Of a DNA stretch of 64,000 bases, positions 1 through 10,700 are shown piece by piece. The stretch comes from Anatilimnocola aggregata. Lineage in GTDB: Bacteria; Planctomycetota; Planctomycetia; Pirellulales; Pirellulaceae. The notes below the pieces were generated by a model. The model was not told the origin of the DNA. It made no database searches and worked only from the letters and a program-made list of their open reading frames with translations. A program made the position numbers and the translations under genes. How positions within the stretch are numbered: position 1 is the stretch's first letter; each line of letters begins with the position of its first letter. The DNA lies in NCBI RefSeq assembly GCF_007747655.1, contig NZ_CP036274.1:5208001-5272000 (forward strand), in the 5' to 3' direction.

Positions 1-784
1 CCACGCCAGTGTCGGGGTCTTCATCAAAAACGATGAAGTGCTGCAGCATGTCGAGGAATCGGCGGCGCTCAAACACGCCGCGAATCATGACCTCCAACTC
101 CAAAACCGATGCGGGCGACTCACCTTCACCTTCGATCGTCCGCCAAACCTTGAACCACTCCTGATTGGCGGTCAACGACCCAATCCGGGCCTGCAATCCA
201 TCGCTGGCGACCAGCACCGCGTTGTAATGCACCAGCGACGGTATTTCTGCCTTGTAAGTCTGCAGCTGTGCATAGGCGGACCAGATCGTGGCGTCTTCAT
301 CGGTGGCGTTTTTGAGCTCGATAATCGCCAGCGGCAGTCCGTTGATGAAGATCACTAAATCGGGCCGGCGATTCGCCTGCCCCTCGACGACGGTGAACTG
401 GTTCACGACCAGCCAGTCATTTTTGCTGATGTCAGCAAAGTCGACTAACTTGACATGATCACCGGCAATCGTGCCGTCAGGTCGCGCGTACTCAACCTCA
501 ACTCCTTCCCGGAGCATTTTGTGGAAAGCCCGGTTCGTTTGCACGAGCGAAGGCTTTGCAACCAACAGAACCTTGCGGATAGCGTCCTCGCAAGCATCGC
601 CCGGAATACTCGAGTTCAATCGGATAATCGCATCGCGTAGTCGACCTTCAAGCGTTACATGCCCGAACGACGACCGTTCAGCGGCGGGCTCGCCTGGTGC
701 TAGTTGCCACCCATGGCCGACGGTATACCCAAGTTCCCGGAGCCAATCCAAGGTCACAGCTTCAATTGCGGATTCGTTTAGCAT
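1..784 (-). CDS. hsdR: Type I restriction endonuclease subunit R, N-terminal part
   Basis: The motor and nuclease subunit of a type I restriction complex; it cuts unmodified DNA after ATP-driven translocation. About 261 residues run from an ATG at 784 to the window edge, so the helicase domains lie outside. The visible part is the HSDR_N nuclease domain: an Asp near residue 142 (RPDLVIF) and a Glu-x-Lys at 156-158 (AIIELKN) form a PD-(D/E)XK core, followed by the usual region with FERRRFLDML. It starts 18 bp after the phospholipase-D-like gene and is the last gene visible in the hsdM-first operon. Family assignment is firm; activity cannot be judged from a fragment. Confidence 0.93.
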   Translation of the reverse strand, partial: MLNESAIEAVTLDWLRELGYTVGHGWQLAPGEPAAERSSFGHVTLEGRLRDAIIRLNSSIPGDACEDAIRKVLLVAKPSLVQTNRAFHKMLREGVEVEYARPDGTIAGDHVKLVDFADISKNDWLVVNQFTVVEGQANRRPDLVIFINGLPLAIIELKNATDEDATIWSAYAQLQTYKAEIPSLVHYNAVLVASDGLQARIGSLTANQEWFKVWRTIEGEGESPASVLELEVMIRGVFERRRFLDMLQHFIVFDEDPDTGV

Positions 785-802
785 TGACTTGCCGCCTAGC
801 TT

Positions 803-2050
803 CTAACGGAGCCGGTATTTCGCCCGAAGGATGAATGGATGGCGTTTTGCGTTGCTTGAGTAATCTTCGTCATCGAACTCCAACTGTACTAGTCGTTCAG
901 GGCTTCCGATCTCTTGCTGGAGCTTCTGCATGTCGACTTCGCGTACCTCGTCTCCCTTGACTGAAATTTGCTGATCTCGCCCGATGATCGGAATATGCAA
1001 CAGGTGGTTGCCCTGGACATGCTCGCGGCTAAAGAATCTAGCCATGTCAGGATCGACTTCAGTCCAATATTCTTTGCCGAGCACTGGTACTTCTATCGCT
1101 TTGGGCTTTTGCGAGAAGAAGCACTCCCTGCCGCTCGCGCGACCATCAATGAACAGGACCGCCTGGGTGGTCACGTCGGGGCCAGGTGGACCTGGTCTCG
1201 TAACTCGAAGCACGCCGCCGGATTCGATGATGTTCAGGTTCGCAGCAGCCCAAGCAGCGTCCGTGCCCGCGCGCCTTGCGGTGGGATTTCGCCCGGTTAG
1301 GTTTTGGCCCGTAAGGTAACCTGAAAGCGCGATGAGTGGATTCGCATTGACCCAACCGGACTGAAGGGAATGCGAAGGATAGATGAACAACCTAACGTCA
1401 GCCGGCGGTGCGAGAAGCGAGTCGAAATCCGCGGAATTGAGGCAAAGATGGACGCGCAACGGGAAGGTAAGCCCGTTAACGTCGTCAGCTTCTGCGTGAA
1501 TTACAAGTACGTTTGCGCGTTCGACGTCGCCTGGCGGCGGCGCGTCGGGATCATAAAGCGTAGCTTGGTCACGGCAGGCAACTAGATGTGCAAATGCGTC
1601 CTGAAAGGGTTGGGCGTCTGCGTCCCCGTGAAGCAGCACAGCAGCTTCGCAATTTCCGCCCTGTGTCGCATTACCGGTAAGATTGTGGCTGCCAGTCCAA
1701 AGCCAGCACTCCTGTCCGCTGCGTGCATAAAATACCTTGCTGTGCATCAACGCAGCACCGTTCTTTGCCTTTTCCTTTGGAGCCAGCTTTCCCCAATGCA
1801 CAAACAGATTGTTTGGAATATGACTGTGCAATTCCCCGAGTCCAGCGTAGTCGGTAGGAGGCGATACCGAGACAACGACAAATGAGCCTGGATTCTGCAG
1901 TCGGGGAAGGTGATTCAACAAAACCTGGATCCCTGCTCCTGTGCAAAATGCGCACGCAACTGCGAGGACATCGGTACCGCTTGCAAGCACTTGTTCCAGA
2001 GCACGGCGAGCCTTCGCTTGAGGATCTGATGCAAAGAATTGAATATCCAC
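803..2050 (-). CDS. Phospholipase-D-like (HKD family) protein embedded in the hsd operon
   Basis: A 415-residue protein with one HKD-like motif: H103-S-K105 in LMHSKVFYAR, followed by GSHNLTG (S121, N123). This matches the HxK...GSxN signature of PLD-superfamily nucleases and phosphodiesterases. The Asp usually seven residues after His is Arg here, so the active site is not canonical. PLD enzymes with a single motif usually dimerise. The C-terminal half is not recognised. It lies between the nuclease-like gene (39-bp gap) and hsdR (18-bp gap), so it is most likely co-transcribed with the restriction system. Whether it helps DNA cleavage or acts as a separate anti-phage effector is inference. 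Confidence 0.7.
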   Translation of the reverse strand: MDIQFFASDPQAKARRALEQVLASGTDVLAVACAFCTGAGIQVLLNHLPRLQNPGSFVVVSVSPPTDYAGLGELHSHIPNNLFVHWGKLAPKEKAKNGAALMHSKVFYARSGQECWLWTGSHNLTGNATQGGNCEAAVLLHGDADAQPFQDAFAHLVACRDQATLYDPDAPPPGDVERANVLVIHAEADDVNGLTFPLRVHLCLNSADFDSLLAPPADVRLFIYPSHSLQSGWVNANPLIALSGYLTGQNLTGRNPTARRAGTDAAWAAANLNIIESGGVLRVTRPGPPGPDVTTQAVLFIDGRASGRECFFSQKPKAIEVPVLGKEYWTEVDPDMARFFSREHVQGNHLLHIPIIGRDQQISVKGDEVREVDMQKLQQEIGSPERLVQLEFDDEDYSSNAKRHPFILRAKYRLR

Positions 2051-2089
2051 GTTACCCCCGAAGCACTGTCTTGCTCCTGATGACTCAGA

Positions 2090-3883
2090 TCAGGTCCGCT
2101 TGATGCGGTAAATCGGAATGCCGTCGCGCAGAATGGGGCGGCCCAGAGCGGTTGTTGTTCCAACCCGCGATCCTTGCGGGGCGTGGTCGATTTCCTTCTT
2201 ATCGATCTGAAGAGAAGTAATGTCCTGTTCTTCAAATTCGACGTCGAGCTCGAATGAAATCCGGTCACCGATTCGCAAGTCGCCAGAATCAAGCTGGATA
2301 CTCACTGCTCCCGTCCAAACATGTGCCACTTTCCCGACAAGCTCGTAGTGGTCAGGGATCGGATTGATCCGTCCAATTCGCGCTAACGCCGCTTTTGTGG
2401 CTTCCTTCGGCCAGTTCAGTTTGATTGCGCTTCGCACTAGCCGATAAAAATCCCAGCCGGTGACTAGCCCAAACTTCATTTCACTTGCATAGTCAAGAAT
2501 TTCCTGCCGGAATGGCATCACGTTGTCGCGCTCAAGAGGTGGCAGGTGACGCTGATGGTTAATGATTGTCAGGCCCTGCACTTCAAACTTCCTCCATTCT
2601 TGAACTCGAAGTGTCGCGTGCTTCTGCGACTGAAACGCGTCGCTGTCAGCCGGAAATCCGGAAAGACCTTTGACATCGACGATCAACACCGGAGAAGAAT
2701 CGTGAATTTGGAGATCTTCCCGTCGATCCTTCCCCACGCTATCGCGCTCTTCGTCGACGTCGCGAACTTCGTTGAAGCCAACTGCTGCTAGTCCTTTCTT
2801 AACGGCCTCGACAAGGGAGGCGTCGGTCCCTGTGAGCAGATTTTTGATCCAGCCATTCTCACGGATTTCCGAGTCGATCTCAGCAGAAAGCCTATGTGAC
2901 TCAGCCTCAGCTTGTCGGATCACCTCTACCTGACGATTTCTTAGCTCAAGCACCCTCGGCAACTCGTAAAGCTCTCCCTTGAGCCAAGCACCTTGCTCGA
3001 TGTGAGGAAACAGGCCAGGACAAAAGACTGGCAGAATACTCGTCACGAATTTAACAATGAATGTAGACTTATCGGTAAGCTGAGGCACAACCACCACGAT
3101 GCCTTCAGTCGATCCTGGCGCGCGGACCTTCCGGATTGCGGCTACCCCGACGCCATATTTGTTCTTGGCCAGAACTTCCCAGTCTTCGTCGTATAAATCA
3201 AACGGAGATAGTGTGCAATTGAATCCTCCTTCGGGGATATGCTTGTTAAGCAACTTGGTTAGCTCACCGAAATCGCCAACGCACACCATTTCTCGGCCAT
3301 GGTCGGATGTCGTCGCCAACTCATCCAGAGCAGGTAAAAACGCCCAGTTGCTGACTGAGATTTTCTCTTCGATCTTCACTTCATTTGAGTACGGCACATG
3401 TCCCCAGAACATCTCCCGCTTCTGGGGATCTTCGGCGAACACGATGAAAGCTCCGCCGTGCTTTAGTATTCGGTGAAAGTCATTGCGAAGTGCCGCAGCG
3501 ACGCGGCATCTCGGGTCGATTTGACCGGATTTGCAGCTAGACCAAAGGTCTTTAGTGCCTGGCGGTACGTGTTTCTCACCCTGAGGTTCATCGGCGACAT
3601 CGTCGACTGACAAATCAATTACAACAACTTCTTGTTCCTTGTAATCTGGAAGAGTTGCACTCGCGATGACTGGTCGGAGGCTATCAGATTTGGGGACTCG
3701 ATAAGGCCGGCCAAAAGTCCCAGAGGTGACATTGAATCCGCTCTTAGCGAGCTGGTCGCCAGCCTCGGGTGGAGTGTCTACAAGGAGTATCCGAGGTTTA
3801 GGGTACTTCAATGCCACCGGAGCCGGCTGTGGCGGAGTGGCGAATTTTTCGAGCGCAGTTTTCTTTGCCACTGGAGGATTCAC
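2090..3883 (-). CDS. Predicted PD-(D/E)XK nuclease-like protein of the hsd operon
   Basis: The reading frame is open further upstream, but a GTG at 3883 overlaps the hsdS stop as GTGA, the junction expected of a coupled operon; that start gives 597 residues. The N-terminal 300 residues are not recognised. A helical, probably coiled-coil stretch lies near residues 312-350. After it comes a helix ending in GLAAVGF, then EDLQI (Asp 390) and VLIVDVKG (Asp 403, Lys 405), the spacing and hydrophobic pattern of a PD-(D/E)XK endonuclease core. A C-terminal beta-rich region, about the last 70 residues, may bind nucleic acid. The nuclease call is inferred from motif shape only. Its position between hsdS and the PLD gene is unusual for type I systems. 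Confidence 0.6.
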   Translation of the reverse strand: MNPPVAKKTALEKFATPPQPAPVALKYPKPRILLVDTPPEAGDQLAKSGFNVTSGTFGRPYRVPKSDSLRPVIASATLPDYKEQEVVVIDLSVDDVADEPQGEKHVPPGTKDLWSSCKSGQIDPRCRVAAALRNDFHRILKHGGAFIVFAEDPQKREMFWGHVPYSNEVKIEEKISVSNWAFLPALDELATTSDHGREMVCVGDFGELTKLLNKHIPEGGFNCTLSPFDLYDEDWEVLAKNKYGVGVAAIRKVRAPGSTEGIVVVVPQLTDKSTFIVKFVTSILPVFCPGLFPHIEQGAWLKGELYELPRVLELRNRQVEVIRQAEAESHRLSAEIDSEIRENGWIKNLLTGTDASLVEAVKKGLAAVGFNEVRDVDEERDSVGKDRREDLQIHDSSPVLIVDVKGLSGFPADSDAFQSQKHATLRVQEWRKFEVQGLTIINHQRHLPPLERDNVMPFRQEILDYASEMKFGLVTGWDFYRLVRSAIKLNWPKEATKAALARIGRINPIPDHYELVGKVAHVWTGAVSIQLDSGDLRIGDRISFELDVEFEEQDITSLQIDKKEIDHAPQGSRVGTTTALGRPILRDGIPIYRIKRT

Positions 3884-5211
3884 TTCACAGATATTTCGCC
3901 GGACAACAGCTTCGGTAGAAGCGTGTCGCGTAAGGCGGCGAGGGTGCGGGACTGCTTGGCGTTCTCGTCGATAAGCTCGAAAAGTGGCTCCGCATTCCGT
4001 GCGAATACGGCGGCGAGTTCCTGGTTCGGAATTACGCACTTAAAGGAGGGAATCGCAGTTGGGCTTAGGTGCAGAACGGTCGTTCCGGTCGCATGAGAGT
4101 ATGTGTGTGACTGAAACGCCTCCGTGAGAAACAGGCAGTAAAGGAACAGGATTGAAACGCAGTCAGACTTTGGTCGGACAATGCCAACATCCAGCGAAGC
4201 TACCAATGTCTCGAACCTTTCGTCGCTGCGAACGAGGGCTGGTTTCCCGATTACATCTGCGGCCTGAGTCACATCGGTGAAAGCTACCACGAGGTCCCCA
4301 GCGGCAACTCTCTGGTTGGGTTTGTATTCGCCTGTGAATGGCTTTAATCCATCGGCACGGTAGCCCCCACCTCGAAGGAAGGATTTCAGCGTCACGAGGG
4401 CGGTCTTTGAATCTGCAAGTTCCTCGCTCCGATATGAGCGTCCTTTGACTACATCTACCAAGTCGCCAATCCGCTTCACGCTCCATCCCTTCGGTATGTG
4501 GCCGAGGGCGGAGTCTTGGAAGGAGTCGGGGAAGAGGGCGGCTGTGGCGGGGTTGAGGTTGGGGGGGTGGCGGCCGTCGAGTTTGGCTCGAACGGGGTCG
4601 AAATCCACGAACCAGCTTTGGAACAGCGCCCGCGCCATCGCCTCCAGCGTCGAGTTCATCCGCCGGTTCAACTCAATCTTGTCGTCCAGCGCTCCAAGCA
4701 CCGCCGCGATGGCATTTTGCTCTCGAATCGGAGGAAAAGTTAGCCTGAAATCGCGCTGGTCCGTCATGCTTACGTAGTCAGCTACCATCGAGCCGTGCGT
4801 CTTGACGGCATCAAGGTTCGCCCGAAACTCTGCTGAGGTGAGAAGATAGAAGAGGAAGCGAGGCTCCAGATGGTCGGGATCGAGCGAACGCCAATAGCAT
4901 ACCTGTGGCGCAAAGACTGACGCAGGCTGACCGGGGCGAACCAGTCCAACGCGACCAACGGTCCCCTTCGAGATAAATGCCACGTCATAAGGACGCGTTA
5001 GTTTTGACTGGACGCGGTCAGCGAACTCAGGCCGAATATGGTCTTCGACTGCCGTGTTGATTCCGCCATCGTTAATATCACCACCACGAACGAACGGTAT
5101 TCCCACCGGGCCAAGCTCGACGTTGCGAACTCGGTATCCATCGTTCACCGCGAGCACGCCGCGACGAATCATTTCATCCACTTTGGTTTGCTGCCAACTT
5201 CTAACCGCCAT
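3880..5211 (-). CDS. hsdS: Type I restriction-modification specificity subunit S
   Basis: The DNA-recognition subunit that directs methylation and cleavage. The 443-residue product has two variable target-recognition regions, each followed by a conserved helical region. The first is marked by [20 protein letters not shown] and then [20 protein letters not shown]; the second ends with [19 protein letters not shown]. Length fits the family. The ATG at 5211 overlaps the 3' end of hsdM by 11 bp, and the stop overlaps the next gene's GTG, so translation is probably coupled. The recognised DNA sequence cannot be predicted by eye. Confidence 0.95.
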   Translation of the reverse strand: MAVRSWQQTKVDEMIRRGVLAVNDGYRVRNVELGPVGIPFVRGGDINDGGINTAVEDHIRPEFADRVQSKLTRPYDVAFISKGTVGRVGLVRPGQPASVFAPQVCYWRSLDPDHLEPRFLFYLLTSAEFRANLDAVKTHGSMVADYVSMTDQRDFRLTFPPIREQNAIAAVLGALDDKIELNRRMNSTLEAMARALFQSWFVDFDPVRAKLDGRHPPNLNPATAALFPDSFQDSALGHIPKGWSVKRIGDLVDVVKGRSYRSEELADSKTALVTLKSFLRGGGYRADGLKPFTGEYKPNQRVAAGDLVVAFTDVTQAADVIGKPALVRSDERFETLVASLDVGIVRPKSDCVSILFLYCLFLTEAFQSHTYSHATGTTVLHLSPTAIPSFKCVIPNQELAAVFARNAEPLFELIDENAKQSRTLAALRDTLLPKLLSGEISVK

Positions 5212-6766
5212 TCCCCACCCTCCTCAGGTTTGCTTTGATGGCCTGTTCCAGCTTGGCGGACTGGGAGAACTGGGCGTGTAGTTCGGCGACGAGGCGTGGC
5301 ATCTTTTGCTCGAAGGGGTCGCCGTCGTCTTCGACTTCCTCGGCACCGACGTAACGGCCGGGCGTGAGGACGTGGCCGTGCGCGGCGATTTCGGCCGTGG
5401 TGGCGGACTTGCAGAACCCGGCGATGTCCGCGTACTTGCCGGCACTCTTTTCGCCACGCCAGGCGTGGTACGTGCTGACGATCTTCTGGATGTCAGTGTC
5501 GGTCAGTTCCCGATGGACGCGGTCGATCAGCGTGCCGAGTTTGCGGGCGTCGATGAAGAGGGTTTGCTTGCGTCGGTCGCGACGCTTGCCATCGTTTTTC
5601 TTCTTCGCCAGGAACCAGAGGCAGACAGGAATCTGCGTACTGTAGAAGAGTTGACCAGGCATGGCGACCATGCAATCGACCAGGTCGGCGTCAATGATCG
5701 CGCGGCGAATCTCCCCTTCGCCCGATTGATTCGATGACATGCTGCCGTTGGCCAGGACGAACCCGGCCAGGCCATTCGGCGCCAGATGATGGATGAAATG
5801 CTGCACCCAGGCGTAGTTGGCGTTTCCCTTGGGCGGGACGCCGTATTGCCAGCGGACGTCGTCGTCCTTGCGGTACCAGTCGGAATCGTTGAACGGCGGA
5901 TTGGCCAGGACATAGTCGGCGCGGAGGTCGGGATGGAGATCGCGGCGGAAGGTGTCGGCATGTTCGGGGCCGAAGTCGGCCTCGATGCCGCGGAGGGCGA
6001 GGTTCATCACGGCCAGGCGGCGGGTGGTGGAGTTGCTCTCCTGGCCGTAGATGGCGATGTCGCCGATCTTGCCGCCGTGGACCTCGACAAACTTTTCTGA
6101 CTGCACGAACATGCCGCCGGATCCGCAGCAGGGATCGTAGACCCGTCCTTTGTACGGCGCGAGCATTTCGACCAGTACGCGGACCACACACGACGGCGTG
6201 TAAAACTGCCCGCCGTTCTTCCCTTCCGCCGACGCGAACTGCGTCAGGAAGTATTCATAGACCCGGCCGAGGATGTCCTTGGCCCGGTTTTCTTTGTCGC
6301 CGAGCCCGATCGTGCCAACCAGGTCGATCAGTTCGCCGAGCCGGTGCTTATCGAGCGCCGGCCTGGCGTAGTCCTTCGGGAGCACCCCCTTGAGTCGCGG
6401 ATTGTCGCGCTCGATGGCGACCATCGCGTCGTCCACCAGCTTGCCGATCGTCGGCTGCTTCGCACTGTTCTGCAGATGCGGCCAGCGAGCCTCCTTCGGC
6501 ACCCAGAATATATTATCAGCCCGGTATTCGTCGGCATCTTCGGGGTTGGCGCCCTTGTAGTCCCCTTTGCCCTCGACCAGCCGGGCCCGCATCTCCTCGA
6601 ACGAATCGGAGATGTACTTCAGGAAAATGAGCCCAAGCACGACGTGCTTGTACTCCGCCGCATCCATGTTGTTGCGCAACTTGTCCGCAGTGAGCCAGAG
6701 CTTGGCCTCGAACCCGAGATTTGCCGAGGAGTCTTTGGAGGAGGAGGCAGATTTTTTCTTGGCCAT
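5201..6766 (-). CDS. hsdM: Type I restriction-modification DNA methyltransferase subunit M
   Basis: Adenine-N6 methyltransferase of the type I complex (521 residues). The N-terminal helical HsdM domain covers roughly residues 17-160. The SAM-binding motif [10 protein letters not shown] sits at 211-220 and the catalytic NPPF motif at 289-292, the order expected of an N6-adenine enzyme. The N-terminus is Lys/Ser-rich ([10 protein letters not shown]). It is the first gene of the operon; the approximately 300 bp upstream contain no gene on this strand except a decayed fragment. All motifs are intact, so an active methylase is expected. Confidence 0.96.
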   Translation of the reverse strand: MAKKKSASSSKDSSANLGFEAKLWLTADKLRNNMDAAEYKHVVLGLIFLKYISDSFEEMRARLVEGKGDYKGANPEDADEYRADNIFWVPKEARWPHLQNSAKQPTIGKLVDDAMVAIERDNPRLKGVLPKDYARPALDKHRLGELIDLVGTIGLGDKENRAKDILGRVYEYFLTQFASAEGKNGGQFYTPSCVVRVLVEMLAPYKGRVYDPCCGSGGMFVQSEKFVEVHGGKIGDIAIYGQESNSTTRRLAVMNLALRGIEADFGPEHADTFRRDLHPDLRADYVLANPPFNDSDWYRKDDDVRWQYGVPPKGNANYAWVQHFIHHLAPNGLAGFVLANGSMSSNQSGEGEIRRAIIDADLVDCMVAMPGQLFYSTQIPVCLWFLAKKKNDGKRRDRRKQTLFIDARKLGTLIDRVHRELTDTDIQKIVSTYHAWRGEKSAGKYADIAGFCKSATTAEIAAHGHVLTPGRYVGAEEVEDDGDPFEQKMPRLVAELHAQFSQSAKLEQAIKANLRRVGNGG

Positions 6767-6937
6767 TTAGAGAGGCAGGTTCTAACCGCGCAGGCTCAGG
6801 AGGGACGAGAGGATCGGAAGAGAGACAGACAACTTCCAAAGTGTCGAGATTCTATCATCTCGCTGTGAACATACCAAATTGCGGTGATCCCCGACCAGCC
6901 TGCATTTGTTTCATTGAGTTCCCGGGCCGCTCATTCC
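6767..6937. other. Region upstream of hsdM without a gene
   Basis: No coding sequence with recognisable similarity is seen between hsdM and the first decayed HTH fragment. The promoter of the hsd operon must lie here or further upstream, but no convincing -35/-10 pair was picked out by eye. Confidence 0.4.
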
Positions 6938-7052
6938 TAGTCCAGGCTTCGCGCATTCCATATTTGGCGATGTTTTTTCCAACACGGCGTCGCGGCAATC
7001 GGCCTCAGTAACTTCTCCGTGACCGAAGCACGACCGCTTTCGAAAGCTGGCA
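6938..7052 (-). pseudogene. Decayed 3' end of a KorB/ParB-like HTH gene (remnant A)
   Basis: Reverse-strand translation gives ESGRASVTEKLLRPIAATPC, then WKKHRQIW and a TAG at 6938-6940. This lines up with the C-terminus of the intact gene at 11685-12077 (TEKQLRPIAATPCWKQQRRMW) and with remnant B at 7408. Upstream of about 7052 the similarity is lost, so only the last 35 or so codons remain. It marks an old junction between the hsd operon and the next block. Confidence 0.7.
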
Positions 7053-7071
7053 TAGTTTCTGAGTGCTCAAG

Positions 7072-7302
7072 TCACTCTTCGGCAATGAAGACTGTTCCAT
7101 CTGAAGTTCGTTTGAACTTGCCGTTACCCAGGTCTTCGACGGTACTCCCATCCGCATCAACCCATCCCCTGGCGGCAGGTAGATTGTTGGGACCATCATG
7201 GTCTGGCCGTACCCCGGCCGAATCTATTACATACTGAATCTCTAGTCGCGTGTCTGTTCCTTGGATTCGTACCCGCTTGGCTTTTTTAATTGAACGCGTC
7301 AT
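7072..7302 (-). CDS. Small hypothetical protein
   Basis: A 76-residue product beginning MTRSIKKAKRVRI, basic at the N-terminus and acidic in the middle, with a beta-rich C-terminal half (WVDADGSTVEDLGNGKFKR). The frame continues upstream to 7374, but the internal ATG at 7302 starts a more protein-like sequence. It matches no family I recognise. It lies between two decayed HTH fragments and may be cargo of an old insertion. Confidence 0.4.
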   Translation of the reverse strand: MTRSIKKAKRVRIQGTDTRLEIQYVIDSAGVRPDHDGPNNLPAARGWVDADGSTVEDLGNGKFKRTSDGTVFIAEE

Positions 7303-7407
7303 TGCACACCCCTTCGGAAAAAGCAGCTCCCGCGGCGGGAATGATTTACCGTCACACCTGGAACTGTTCTCCATTCTAATCTCAACTTGCCAATAACTTA
7401 CTGAGAA

Positions 7408-7640
7408 CTACGATGCGCCAGACGCACCGAGTAACAGCTGCCACATCCGCCGTTGCTTCTTCCAGCACGGCGTGGCCGCGATTGGCCTCAATAACTTCTC
7501 TGTAAGTGGCGCACGACCGCGTTCGACCGTCGGCAGCAACAGAAGTTCCTCCTGCAGATCGGGCGCTAGGCAGAGAAAGTTCATGATCTGAGCCAGCCTC
7601 GCTCTGGACGTGACCAAGTCGGGCCGGCTTCGCGACTTCC
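7408..7640 (-). pseudogene. Frameshifted copy of the KorB/ParB-like HTH gene (remnant B)
   Basis: The last 60 or so codons read RARLAQIMNFLCLAPDLQEE ... TEKLLRPIAATPC, closely matching the gene at 11685-12077. Immediately upstream the match continues in another frame (VAKPARLGHV against AEAARLGHV), showing a frameshift near 7610-7616; further upstream the similarity is lost. It therefore cannot make the full protein. It is transcribed away from the DUF4132 gene. Confidence 0.7.
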
Positions 7641-7703
7641 TAAGTCGACTAAAAGCCACCGCACAACTTGATTGGACCCCACGAGCATGAAATTCGCACG
7701 TTC

Positions 7704-7718
7704 CCACTCTTAGAGTGG
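7704..7718. promoter_or_regulatory. Perfect palindrome upstream of the DUF4132 gene
   Basis: CCACTCTTAGAGTGG has 7-bp arms around one central base and ends nine bases before the presumed ATG at 7728. A homodimeric repressor site, or a hairpin masking the start of the message, would both fit. No regulator gene is adjacent. Confidence 0.35.
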
Positions 7719-7727
7719 CAAAGCTGA

Positions 7728-10700
7728 ATGGCCGCAGTAGAATCTTACCGGGCGTCTTATCAAAAAGAATGGACTTGCGCTATACCTCAGGAAATCATCG
7801 TGGTTGAGCCGAAAGTCACAAAGGTCTTTCCTGTTAATTCCGGAGAACCGCTGGCCCCAGAACATGGTGCCATCTCGACTTGGATTGATGATGCCCTGCA
7901 ACATCTAGGCGAACACTCCTATTACAAAGACCTCGATCTGAAGGAGCTGCCAAGCGGTGCGGCGCTGCTCGCCGGCGACCCGGAGCAATCGAGGCGTTAT
8001 TTGATGGCGGCGGTAGCTCAGGTGATTCATTGGGATCGCCTCGCTGCCGAGGTGCGAGCCAGCGGTGAGACTGAGATGCAACGCATCAACGCCCATATGC
8101 TTCCAGGCTGGGGTGACGTTTGGGGGCGGCGGAGGAAAGCAGAGGCGGTGATCAGCGCGCTGATGCGACGCAATCTTCCACTTACATCGGGTGATTTAAT
8201 TGCAATAACGGACTGGTGCAGTGCGGGTCAGAACCTTTCCAGCTACTTTGGGCCATTAGGTGCCATTACGAAGGCGTTGCAGCGATTTGCGGAAACAAAC
8301 GCTCTCGACCCAGAACTCCACGCAGCGGCAACGCGATTTGGAATCGCTCTTCGCTCAAGTCACGACAAGAATGCCAATCGATTAGGAACCGCGATCGAGC
8401 AACTGTGCCCAAACACATCACAAAGCGTAGGAACAGAACCGTCTTCACCGGCCCTCGCGTCACCGCAGCCTGCTCCGGCAGGAGCGTCGCTTGTGATGAT
8501 ACAGCTCAAAGATCACTTTGACATGATTACGGGCAAGGATGAACGGGAGACGTTTGTCTTGGAACCTGATATTTTTCCAATCCAAACGCAATCACCCCTA
8601 CTCATCGAGCACGACCTGCTGAGTACCGTGCTTGGCGAGGTCGTTGGCAAACCTGGTTATCATCAACCAGAGCTCGAAAAATTGAAAAGCGGTCCACTTC
8701 TGCTTACTTTGCCGCCAGCGGAAATGGGAAGGGCCATCTTGGCTGCAGCGGAACGGCACGTCAACGCGCTCATTTCATCCTCGGTTGACTACACACAACA
8801 CGCGGTCTGGCAATCGCGCTATACGGTTACGTCGCTATGCACGCTACTGGCCAATTGCAACTTTGAGTTCGACCGTGATGGCGCATTTGATTTACTTCTG
8901 TATTTATCTGCGATCCCCGTGCACCAGCGCGATGTCATTGTGAAGTTGGGGTCAAGCGTATTGCGCACGATTCGCCTCGAAGCGGCGAAGTCACCGTTGT
9001 CTGAAGGTGAGCGATATGTTCTCTCGCTTTATCGAGCTGCCCGGATCTCCGGTCCCCCTTTGGGTGTGCCCTCGGAGGAGGTGATATTGCTGACGAGCTT
9101 AATTCAAGACGGCGCAATGTTTGTTTTGACGCCCGGAGAAGCTTGGTCAGATGCCGTCAACTCGCAAATTTCGAACCTACCCGCTGAACGCCAAAAGCGG
9201 TGGATCGAGCTACTCAGGCACGCGCTTTCTGCCACCGCAGCCCGTCCCTCCGCGAAATGGATTAAGTCAGCAGATGCACTGATTCAAGCACTTGGCGGCA
9301 AAGAGGTTCGGGAAGCCTTTGCCGCTTGGCTTCCTCTCGTAGCGAACGGCCAAACGATTCGCAAGATTGGATCCTATGCTGGTGATACTCGTGGCGGTAG
9401 CGACACGATGCACGTAGAGAATGCGAATTGCCTGCGCGGTCTCCTTTGGTGCATTCCGCTCTTGCCGCAGCGTGACGAATTGGTTCGGACTGTGACCAAT
9501 GTGGCACTTTCGGCTTATAGAAAGGTCCCTGGCGTCGGCCCACGAGCTGTTAAAGTTGGTAACGCCGCGGTCTATGCCCTATCCGAGCTCGCATCCAAAG
9601 ACGCCGTAGGTCAATTGGCGATGCTGAAGGTGAGAGTGAAGTTCGGTACAGCCCAAAAGGAGATTGAGAAGGCGTTCGATGCAGCTGCCGCGTCCCTGTC
9701 GCTGCCACGCGACCAGATCGAAGAGTTGGGTGTTCCATCTTATGGTCTCGAGGAGGTTGGCCACCTTTCTGAAACGCTTGGCAATTACCGCGCAGAGTTG
9801 CAAGTAACGGGCTCGGACGCGCGACTGTCGTGGTTCGATGCTACGGGAAAGGCACTCAAAGCCGTACCTGCCAAGGTGAAGAGCGAGTGCAAGGATGAAC
9901 TGAAGGAGTTGCAGCAATCTCTCAAGGACATTCAGGGGATGCTGCCAGCCCAACGCGATCGAATCGACGGTCTGTTCCTTTCGCAAAAAAGTTGGCTGTT
10001 TACGGAATGGTTCGAACGCTACCACAATCATCCACTCGTTGGCACGATCACCCAAAGGTTGCTTTGGTGTGTTGACGGTGCTCCTGCGTTGTTCCAGAGC
10101 GGGGTGCCAACCGATGAGCGCGGCGTTACCATCGAGCACGGCAAAACTGCAGAGGTGACGCTCTGGCATCCCGTAGGTAGAACTGTCGAGGAGGTCATTT
10201 CTTGGCGACAAAGGCTGGAGACGCTCGCCATTACCCAGCCGTTTAAACAGGCTCACCGCGAAGTCTATTTACTGACTGACGCAGAACGTAACACAAGAAC
10301 CTATTCCAACCGTTACGCCGCACACGTCATTCGACAACACCAATTCAACGCACTCTGCGCTGCCCGGGGCTGGAAGAACCGGCTGCGGCTGATGGTCGAT
10401 GACTCTTACTTGCCCCCGACAAAGGAGCTACCCCAATGGGGATTACGGGCAGAATACTGGGTTGAAGGCATCGGCGAGGGACACGGTACGGATACGAATG
10501 ATTCGGGGGTTTATCTTCGATTAGCAACTGATCAGGTCAGGTTCTATCGTGTGGGGGCTGCAGACAATTACGTTCACGCGAGCGGTGGGCAATACCAGAG
10601 CCACGCGCAGGGGCCAGGAGCCGAGAATATCAACGAGCCTGTGCCGCTGGAGCAAGTTCCCGCGTTGGTGTTTTCCGAGATCATGCGCGATGTCGATCTG

